A DNA stretch of 5,506 nucleotides, taken from contig CALBAF010000086.1 in NCBI GenBank assembly GCA_937926415.1, positions 1 through 5,506 of the forward strand, read 5' to 3'. The notes below the pieces were generated by a model. It was not told where the DNA came from. It saw only the letters and a program-made list of their open reading frames with translations, and ran no database searches. How positions within the stretch are numbered: the first letter of the stretch is position 1; each line of letters starts with the position of its first letter. Origin of the DNA: an uncultured Actinomyces sp. Lineage in GTDB: Bacteria; Actinomycetota; Actinomycetes; Actinomycetales; Actinomycetaceae. The position numbers were made by a program, and so were the translations under genes. Of the stretch, positions 1 through 5,506 are shown in pieces.

Positions 1-693
1 GAGGGCGCCGATAATCGCCAGCGCCAGTACCGCTCCAGTCAGCGCGAGCACCGGCGTCAGAGACCGACCGAGGGCCCCTCTGGCTCGTCCCTGCGCCGCG
101 GGCGTCGCGCTGGCGGTCGGGGAGGGGGAGGGCGTAGATGCGGATGCGCTGCGATCGACCGTGCCCGACGCGCTCACGTTGCCTGTGACGCCTCGCCACA
201 CGACGGTGCTCGCGTCGTTCTTCGTCGAGGACCCCGCGGTTGTGATCTCCCCACCGTCAGAGGCCTCGGCGATGCTCGACGCGTGAGCGATCAGGGTCAC
301 CGACTCGATCGAGGCTGATGCCTCGGGAGAGGAGAATCCCTCCAGGAGGCGCGCCGACGTCGACTCGAAATGGAAGACCCCACCGTCATCGACGGAGACG
401 ACCTCGGCGCCCGCGTCCTCAAGATTCCAGGTGAAACGGCATCCCGTCACGCCGTCGACATCCGCCAGCACGGCCGACGTCGCATGCGTCGAGGTGCCCA
501 TCGACTGGCACTGCTCGCCAATCAACGCGTGATCCGTCGATAGCGTCACCTGATGCGTCGCGCTCACGCCCGGCGTCATCTCGTACACCTCGACGAGGCG
601 AATCTGCGTCGGCTCGTCCGCGTACGCCGGCGCTGTGCCCGCCACCAGGGCAAACGCTCCCGCGGCAGCACACAGAACGCGGACAGCCCTCAT
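1..693 (-). CDS. Secreted LppM-like envelope protein, C-terminally membrane-anchored (3' end outside window)
   Basis: 231 codons without a stop, running off the left edge, so only the C-terminus is missing. Residues 1-25 form a Sec signal peptide: basic MRAVR start, hydrophobic core, and AYA before D26 as a signal peptidase I site. C8 is not in a lipobox, so this does not look like a lipoprotein. Residues about 26-182 are a beta-rich extracellular domain with two cysteines (C62, C85) that could form a disulfide. A Ser/Thr/Pro/Ala linker (about 182-200) and an Arg-containing stretch lead to a hydrophobic helix from about 213 to the edge, giving a type I membrane topology. From memory, the order of motifs (DGVTG at 80-84, an alternating-strand segment, VVW at 164-166 followed by a turn, then a membrane helix) parallels mycobacterial LppM, whose role is envelope and host-interaction related. 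The family call is tentative. The start is fixed by the ATGA overlap with the upstream acyltransferase and a GAGGACGAGG purine run (698-707). Confidence 0.8.
   Translation of the reverse strand, partial: MRAVRVLCAAAGAFALVAGTAPAYADEPTQIRLVEVYEMTPGVSATHQVTLSTDHALIGEQCQSMGTSTHATSAVLADVDGVTGCRFTWNLEDAGAEVVSVDDGGVFHFESTSARLLEGFSSPEASASIESVTLIAHASSIAEASDGGEITTAGSSTKNDASTVVWRGVTGNVSASGTVDRSASASTPSPSPTASATPAAQGRARGALGRSLTPVLALTGAVLALAIIGAL
690..693 (-). promoter_or_regulatory. ATGA stop/start overlap (translational coupling)
   Basis: The TGA stop of the acyltransferase (692-690) overlaps the ATG of the LppM-like gene (693-691). A terminating ribosome can re-initiate directly, which usually means coordinated synthesis of the two products. 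Confidence 0.8.
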
Positions 694-1268
694 TCGGCCT
701 CGTCCTCAGCGCGCAGCCGCGGCACAGACGTCTTCTCAGGACGAACGCCCACCTTGTCGGCGTAAAACGCGCGGATAACCTCCATGTCGGCACGCACGTC
801 GCCCGTCAGCTGGTACGTCGGGCCCCAGCCAAACGTGCGGGTGTTGCGATCGATGAAGCCCAGCTGAATCGGCACGCCCGCCTCCATCGCGATGCGATAG
901 AAGCCGGACTTCCAGAAATCACGAGGCGAGCGCGTGCCCTTCGGCGTGATGCACAGCGTGAAGGTGTCCGCCTCGCGGATGCGCTGGGCGACCTGCTCGA
1001 CCAAGCCATGCGCGGCGCTACGCTCAACGGCGACCGCGCCGATCTTCTTCACGAACCAACCGAGCACCGGTGCCTTCACCACGGAGTCCTTCACCAGGAA
1101 GGAAAAGGAGCGCCCCGACTTCCACATGGAAATCGCCATGAACACGCCGTCCCAATTCGAGGTGTGCGGGGCGCCGATGACGATGACCTTGTCCGGAAGA
1201 GGCTGCGTGGACAGCTTCCACCGGGAAACGGACAGGTATGCGGACGCGATCGCGGAAGTGAGAGCCAT
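690..1268 (-). CDS. Short PlsC-type (lysophospholipid) acyltransferase
   Basis: 192 aa. The fold is that of the glycerolipid acyltransferase (PlsC/AGPAT) family, which transfers an acyl group to a lysolipid or related acceptor at the cytoplasmic membrane; the exact acceptor cannot be read from sequence. Motif I is HTSNWD (H35, D40), the HX4D catalytic pair. Motif II-like sequence is GAVAVER (77-83). Motif III is TPKGTRS (108-114), followed by WKSGFYRIA and VPIQLGFID (132-140), as in the short family members of about 190 residues. The odd point is K110 where the family motif normally has Glu (PEGTR). The frame is open upstream to 1484, but that part overlaps the mutarotase gene and lacks family similarity. 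The ATG at 1268 is preceded by AGAAAGG with a 5-nt spacer and puts HX4D at the usual distance from the N-terminus. It is 47 nt downstream of the mutarotase gene and overlaps the LppM-like gene by 4 nt, so the three are probably cotranscribed. Confidence 0.9.
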   Translation of the reverse strand: MALTSAIASAYLSVSRWKLSTQPLPDKVIVIGAPHTSNWDGVFMAISMWKSGRSFSFLVKDSVVKAPVLGWFVKKIGAVAVERSAAHGLVEQVAQRIREADTFTLCITPKGTRSPRDFWKSGFYRIAMEAGVPIQLGFIDRNTRTFGWGPTYQLTGDVRADMEVIRAFYADKVGVRPEKTSVPRLRAEDEAE

Positions 1269-1315
1269 GAGGGCCTTTCTGGTCGTAGCTGGAGCCAATC
1301 CTACCCGCGGGGCGG

Positions 1316-2170
1316 TCAGTCCAGCGTTTCCACGGCAAGGGTCTGCGTCATGATGTGAGGGTGGCCCGGCCACAGCGTGAGCGCCCGCTCGCGCACCGCC
1401 GCTGTCTCCACGCACACGAAGCTCTGCCACTCGCACTCGCCGATATCGCTCATCGTGGCCGCACCATGCGACCAGGGGTTCCACACGATCGTCGAGCCTG
1501 AGCCGTTCTTATCCACGATGATGCGTCGGCCCAGCTTGGGGTCGACGACCTGGACCTGCTGGGTGGACGTGTAGACGCGGTCCGTCGGGCCGATAAAAGT
1601 CACGTCGCCGTTCTGGGTGGCGTAGCGCTCGCGGACCTTGTCGTAGTAGCGCTCGCCGTCCAGGCCCTCAATCGTCACGTCCTTGATGTCGCCGACGTGC
1701 AGGTAGGTGTGCAGGGCGGCCTCGATAGCGAAGGGGTGGTCGTCCTCGTTTGTGAGCGTCAGGGTCACGTTCAGCTCAGCCCCGGCGGTGATGTCCAGAC
1801 GCGCGCAGAAAGAGTGCGGATAGAGGGCAGAGGTCTCGCCCGTGTGGTGCAGCTCGAAGGAGAACGAGGCAGGGGCACCGTCCGCGGGCTGGGTGCTCGC
1901 CAGCAGCTTCCAGGGGGTTGTGCGGGCAAAACCATGGGCGCCCGCTCCCTGGCCGGGCCTCGTCGGGGAATCGGTGGGGCTGCCGAACCAGGGCAGGCAC
2001 AGGGGGATGCCGCCGCGGATCGCCTTCGTGCCGTCGAGCACTGCGCGGGAGGAAAGCCACAGGACGTCCGGGTCGCCCGTGGGACGCCACGACAACAGGT
2101 GCGCACCGAAGGGGGTGACAAGGGCCGAGGCCGTGGAAACGTCTGCGCTGAGCGTGGCGATGTCAGTCAT
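1316..2170 (-). CDS. D-hexose-6-phosphate mutarotase (aldose 1-epimerase family, YeaD-like)
   Basis: 284 aa, full length for the YeaD/YMR099c group. It interconverts the alpha and beta anomers of hexose 6-phosphates, feeding glycolysis and sugar-nucleotide routes in the cytoplasm. Visible signatures in order: PFGAHLLSW (20-28), IRGGIPLCLPWFG (51-63) with the phosphate/sugar-binding Arg and the turn that distinguishes the hexose-phosphate group, HGFAR (79-83), ALHTYLHVGDI (152-162) with probable catalytic H154, IVWNPW (228-233), and SFVCVE (250-255) with probable catalytic base E255. All key residues are present. There is no recognisable Shine-Dalgarno before the ATG at 2170 (the 20 nt upstream have no purine-rich run), so a leaderless message is possible. 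The start fits the family because the first beta strand with PFGA begins about 20 residues in. It is the first gene of the leftward operon and divergent from typA. GalM-type free-sugar mutarotase is the alternative, but the IRGGIP and HGFAR motifs favour the phosphate group. Confidence 0.9.
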   Translation of the reverse strand: MTDIATLSADVSTASALVTPFGAHLLSWRPTGDPDVLWLSSRAVLDGTKAIRGGIPLCLPWFGSPTDSPTRPGQGAGAHGFARTTPWKLLASTQPADGAPASFSFELHHTGETSALYPHSFCARLDITAGAELNVTLTLTNEDDHPFAIEAALHTYLHVGDIKDVTIEGLDGERYYDKVRERYATQNGDVTFIGPTDRVYTSTQQVQVVDPKLGRRIIVDKNGSGSTIVWNPWSHGAATMSDIGECEWQSFVCVETAAVRERALTLWPGHPHIMTQTLAVETLD

Positions 2171-2177
2171 GCAAGCC

Positions 2178-2206
2178 AGTTAACGCCATTGCTTGTCAAC
2201 GAGCAA
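2178..2206 (-). promoter_or_regulatory. Weak candidate leaderless promoter for the mutarotase operon
   Basis: On the minus strand TTGCTC (2206-2201), 17 nt and TTAACT (2183-2178) end 7 nt before the ATG, the spacing expected of a leaderless start. Each hexamer matches consensus at only about three positions. The call rests mainly on the missing Shine-Dalgarno and the spacing. Confidence 0.2.
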
Positions 2207-2315
2207 ATAGACCGGCCGATGGGGGCACACATGTCCGCGTGGCGGCTGGGACGTGGTGGAATTCGCAACATGGGGATCGCGTCGCCCCTTGTTTAGCCGA
2301 TATTCTTGGAGGCGT

Positions 2316-2351
2316 ATGTGCGTGAAATCGGTTCGAACCGGTCATGTCTGA
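2316..2351 (+). other. Possible 11-codon upstream ORF in the typA leader
   Basis: ATG at 2316 (or GTG at 2322 in the same frame) opens a short frame encoding MCVKSVRTGHV and ends at TGA 2349-2351. A GGAGG lies at 2308-2312, 3 nt before the ATG (tight) or 9 nt before the GTG (good). The frame spans the CGGTTCGAACCG palindrome, and its stop overlaps the 5' arm of the leader hairpin. A GTG at 2318 with a 5-nt spacer would instead read in frame into typA as a 30-residue extension. That extension is not TypA-like, so it is not favoured. Translation of the uORF is unproven. Confidence 0.25.
2329..2340. repeat. 12-bp perfect palindrome in the typA leader
   Basis: CGGTTCGAACCG equals its own reverse complement. 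The outer bases extend the dyad to 16 bp with one non-matching pair. It lies 67 nt upstream of the typA ATG. It could be a dimeric regulator site or a short RNA stem; no known operator is recognised. Confidence 0.5.
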
Positions 2352-2400
2352 GGCTTCTTTGCCTCCTCACACGCATAAATCTGTATCCACATTTGAGGAG
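2349..2400 (+). promoter_or_regulatory. Possible switching leader that can sequester the typA ribosome binding site
   Basis: CTCCTCA (2363-2369) can pair perfectly over 7 bp with TGAGGAG (2394-2400), which contains the typA Shine-Dalgarno. The same pyrimidine segment can pair upstream instead, either as GAGGC (2350-2354) with GCCTC (2361-2365) or as TGAGG (2349-2353) with CCTCA (2365-2369). The two states exclude each other. The pairing is seen in sequence; a regulatory role is inference. Confidence 0.3.
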
Positions 2401-2407
2401 TCCACAT

Positions 2408-4327
<1,920 letters not shown>

Positions 4328-4330
4328 TCC

Positions 4331-4378
4331 GCGTCTGCGTCCCTCGCTCGCTAGATGGCGGGCGGGGGAGGCACGCGC
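4331..4378 (+). terminator. Long hairpin after typA, probable terminator without U-tract
   Basis: Bases 4331-4351 pair with 4358-4378 around the hexaloop TAGATG: 19 of 21 positions pair, with only C-C (4335/4374) and G-G (4339/4370) mismatches. The apical 12 bp are continuous. Three pairs are G-U in the plus-strand RNA (4334/4375, 4344/4365, 4348/4361) and become A-C mismatches in the minus-strand RNA, so the structure favours the typA transcript. It starts 4 nt after the typA stop and its 3' arm lies in the last codons of the convergent gene. No T-run follows, as is common for high-GC actinobacteria. Confidence 0.55.
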
Positions 4379-4677
4379 TTGCCCGTCACCATCGTGCGGG
4401 CATCCACCCGAACGGGCCCACGCCTCGTCGCGACGGTGACGTGCGTGGGGGCCACCTCGAGAGCCTCTCCCAGGGCGTCGTGCAGGCCGTCCGCCAGGCG
4501 GTAGCGGATGACGATCCGCTCTCCGACCGCGAAGCTCATCCACGGCAGCTGGGGAATTGCGCCAGGCGAGCGTGTGGAAATTTCCTCGCGCGCCCCTTCG
4601 GTCTCGGCGTGCTGAATCGGTGTGTTTTCGCCGTTCGAGGCGGTCTCGGGGACGCGGGGTGACTGCGGGCTGCTCAT
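4351..4677 (-). CDS. Small SH3-like domain protein, similar to the N-terminal domain of Rv0428c-type GNAT proteins (DUF6725-like)
   Basis: 108 aa. Residues 1-45 are polar, Ser/Pro/Glu-rich and probably disordered. Residues about 48-107 form a compact beta domain with GERIVIRYRL (52-61), DALGEAL (67-73), VTVATRRGPVRV (80-91) and the end motif GKRVPPPP (99-106). From memory this pattern matches the N-terminal SH3-like domain of actinobacterial acetyltransferases of the Rv0428c type, and stand-alone actinobacterial proteins catalogued as DUF6725. The acetyltransferase domain is absent here, so no enzymatic role can be claimed. The function is unknown. The ATG at 4677 has no Shine-Dalgarno, but TATTAT sits at leaderless spacing. 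M47 (4539) is an alternative start that would remove the disordered tail, but it has no Shine-Dalgarno either. The gene is convergent with typA (23-nt gap) and divergent from fdxA (52-nt gap). Confidence 0.75.
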   Translation of the reverse strand: MSSPQSPRVPETASNGENTPIQHAETEGAREEISTRSPGAIPQLPWMSFAVGERIVIRYRLADGLHDALGEALEVAPTHVTVATRRGPVRVDARTMVTGKRVPPPPAI

Positions 4678-4688
4678 ACGTGAATAAT
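4659..4688 (+). promoter_or_regulatory. Candidate fdxA-dapC promoter
   Basis: GTGACT (4659-4664), an 18-nt spacer and AATAAT (4683-4688) match consensus at four and five of six positions. The predicted start near 4695 gives a leader of about 35 nt. TAGAAT (4688-4693) is an alternative -10. The -10 lies on the same bases as the minus-strand TATTAT. Confidence 0.4.
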
Positions 4689-4712
4689 AGAATCAACGAG
4701 TCTTTAGAACTG
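4684..4712 (-). promoter_or_regulatory. Candidate leaderless promoter of the SH3-like gene
   Basis: TATTAT (4689-4684, minus strand) matches the -10 consensus at five of six positions. It leaves 6 nt before the ATG at 4677, which places the transcription start on or next to the A of ATG. The -35 region (4712-4707, CAGTTC) is poor. The lack of a Shine-Dalgarno fits a leaderless message, which is common in actinobacteria. Confidence 0.4.
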
Positions 4713-4715
4713 ACC

Positions 4716-4721
4716 AGGAGG
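4716..4721 (+). promoter_or_regulatory. Consensus Shine-Dalgarno of fdxA
   Basis: AGGAGG with an 8-nt spacer to the ATG at 4730 is the strongest ribosome binding site in the window and fixes the fdxA start. Confidence 0.85.
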
Positions 4722-4729
4722 AACGTCTC

Positions 4730-5071
4730 ATGACCTACGTCATCGCGCAGCCCTGCGTGGACGTCAAGGATCGCGCATGCGTGGACGAGTGCCCCGTCGA
4801 CTGCATCTACGAAGGCGCCCGCTCGCTCTACATCCACCCCGAGGAGTGCGTGGACTGTGGTGCGTGCGAACCCGTGTGCCCGACCGAGGCCATCTTCTAC
4901 GAGGATGACCTGCCCTCCGAGTGGTCCGACTACCTGCGCGCCAACGTCGACTTCTTCAATGACCTGGGCAGCCCCGGCGGCGCCCAGAAGACCGGCGTCC
5001 AGGACTTCGATGATCCGATGATCGCCGCGCTGCCGCCTCAGAATGAGGAATGGAAGGCCGAAAATCTCTGA
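4730..5071 (+). CDS. fdxA: 7Fe ferredoxin, [3Fe-4S][4Fe-4S] (FdxA/FdxC type)
   Basis: 113 aa, complete and full length for the family. It is a small cytoplasmic electron carrier. By analogy with Azotobacter FdI numbering (shifted by one), C9, C17 and C50 bind the [3Fe-4S] cluster and C21, C40, C43 and C46 bind the [4Fe-4S] cluster, with C25 as the extra free cysteine. The signature CVDCGACEPVCP is at 40-51. The N-terminus MTYVIAQPC and the second half (YEDDLPSEW, ANVDFF, LGSPGGA) are nearly identical to what I recall of mycobacterial ferredoxins. All cluster ligands are intact. The C-terminal 40 residues are acidic, normal for this family. It is followed after 19 nt by dapC, an adjacency common in actinobacteria, including the mycobacterial fdxC-dapC pair, and is probably cotranscribed with it. 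The redox partner cannot be told from the sequence. Confidence 0.96.
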   Translation: MTYVIAQPCVDVKDRACVDECPVDCIYEGARSLYIHPEECVDCGACEPVCPTEAIFYEDDLPSEWSDYLRANVDFFNDLGSPGGAQKTGVQDFDDPMIAALPPQNEEWKAENL

Positions 5072-5090
5072 CAGTCGATAGGGTAGGGGT

Positions 5091-5506
5091 ATGACAACGA
5101 TCCTGCCCCGCCCTCTTGACCTGCCTGAATTCCCCTGGGATCAGCTGGCACCCGCCAAGGCGCGTGCCACTGAACATCCCGGGGGAATTTGCGATCTCAG
5201 CGTCGGAACCCCGGTCGATGACACTCCCTCGTTCATTCGCGAGGCCCTCGCAGAGGCCTCCAATGCGCACGGATACCCGACCGTCATCGGTACCGCCGAG
5301 GTGCGTGACGCGATCCTGGCTTGGGGCGCGCGCCGAGGCATGGTCGACGTTGGCCACGCCGGCGTGATCCCCACGATAGGCTCGAAGGAGGCCGTTGCCT
5401 GGATCCCCGCCCTGCTGGGCGTGCGCGCCGGCGACACCGTCCTCGTTCCCGAGGTCGCCTACCCGACCTACGACATCGGCGCCCGCCTCGCGGGAGCCAC
5501 CCCCGT
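5091..5506 (+). CDS. dapC: N-succinyldiaminopimelate aminotransferase DapC, N-terminal part
   Basis: 138 codons from the ATG at 5091, open to the right edge; roughly the first third of a protein of about 370-400 aa. It is a PLP-dependent class I/II aminotransferase that converts N-succinyl-2-amino-6-ketopimelate with glutamate to N-succinyl-LL-diaminopimelate in the succinylase branch of lysine/DAP synthesis. Visible DapC signatures: LPEFPWDQLAP (11-21), HPGGICDLSVGTPVD (29-43), GYP (61-63), PTIGSKEAVAW (94-104) at the cofactor-phosphate-binding turn, and AYPTYDIGARLAGA (123-136) with the aromatic residues that stack near PLP. The Schiff-base lysine lies beyond the window, so integrity cannot be judged. 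A G-rich GGGTAGGGG (5081-5089) is a weak Shine-Dalgarno close to the ATG. The 19-nt gap from fdxA suggests cotranscription. Confidence 0.95.
   Translation, partial: MTTILPRPLDLPEFPWDQLAPAKARATEHPGGICDLSVGTPVDDTPSFIREALAEASNAHGYPTVIGTAEVRDAILAWGARRGMVDVGHAGVIPTIGSKEAVAWIPALLGVRAGDTVLVPEVAYPTYDIGARLAGATP

Larger units (their letters stand above)
2171..2407. other. Divergent intergenic region: typA leader and leftward operon upstream region
   Basis: This is 237 nt between two divergent starts. No sigma70-type promoter for typA stands out. TATTCT (2301-2306) and CATAAA (2374-2379) are -10-like but have no matching -35 at 16-18 nt. The 3' half holds the palindrome, possible uORF and anti-SD elements listed separately. 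Confidence 0.6.

Noticed and set aside
553..765. Plus-strand frame rich in Arg, Ala and Ser across the LppM-like gene
   Set aside because: It is an antisense shadow: Arg-rich low-complexity product, no ribosome binding site, opposite to a gene with a clear signal peptide and coupling.
1269..1484. N-terminal extension of the acyltransferase to 264 aa
   Set aside because: The extra 72 codons overlap the mutarotase gene in another frame and show no family character. The ATG at 1268 has its own purine-rich site and gives the normal family length.
2194..2199. Consensus TTGACA -35 on the minus strand upstream of the mutarotase
   Set aside because: At 16-18 nt spacing the would-be -10 is GCTTGC-like, and the transcript would start inside the gene.
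1697..2296. Plus-strand 199-codon frame opposite the mutarotase
   Set aside because: It is a Gly/Arg/Val-rich shadow of the mutarotase codons and lacks any recognisable domain.
2327..2343. GGTTCGAACC resembling a tRNA T-arm
   Set aside because: With the T-loop in register, the stem has a G-G clash (2330/2340), and there is no acceptor, anticodon or D arm around it on either strand.
2306..2407. 34-residue N-terminal extension of TypA
   Set aside because: TypA proteins start a few residues before the RNVAIVAHVDHGKT motif, and the ATG at 2408 has a well-placed GAGGAG. The extension is leader sequence.
4956..5437. Minus-strand open frames opposite fdxA and dapC
   Set aside because: They lie antisense to two well-recognised genes and have no domain content of their own.

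Overview
The window is high-GC DNA with strong G/C third-position bias and actinobacterial gene content. The evidence for this is a BipA/TypA with the actinobacterial-type insert in its G domain, a 7Fe FdxA ferredoxin followed directly by dapC, and an LppM-like envelope protein. My best guess is a member of the Actinomycetaceae (Actinomyces/Schaalia type). That placement is inference from protein resemblance and cannot be proved from this stretch.

Left third (1-2170, minus strand): a probable three-gene operon read right to left. It runs from a D-hexose-6-phosphate mutarotase (aldose 1-epimerase family), over a 47-nt gap, to a short PlsC-type acyltransferase, and then over a 4-nt ATGA overlap to a secreted, C-terminally anchored LppM-like protein that leaves the window at base 1. 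The last two are translationally coupled and point to the cell envelope.

Middle (2171-4378, plus strand): a 237-nt divergent intergenic region leads into typA/bipA, the ribosome-associated GTPase. The typA leader holds a 12-bp perfect palindrome, a possible 11-codon upstream ORF with its own GGAGG, and an anti-Shine-Dalgarno segment that can pair either with the typA ribosome binding site or with sequence at the uORF stop. A long imperfect hairpin starts 4 bases after the typA stop codon and probably terminates the transcript.

Right part (4351-5506): a small minus-strand protein, convergent with typA, carries one SH3-like domain of the kind found at the N-terminus of Rv0428c-type acetyltransferases. 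It is divergent from fdxA, and the two share an AT-rich promoter island in which the -10 elements overlap. fdxA is followed after 19 nt by the 5' part of dapC (N-succinyldiaminopimelate aminotransferase, lysine/DAP pathway), which runs off the right edge.

Overall this is mainly a conserved housekeeping region. I see no CRISPR, mobile element, tRNA, rRNA, toxin-antitoxin or defence locus. The most interesting signals are regulatory (typA leader, post-typA hairpin, shared promoter island) and the coupled acyltransferase/LppM-like pair.
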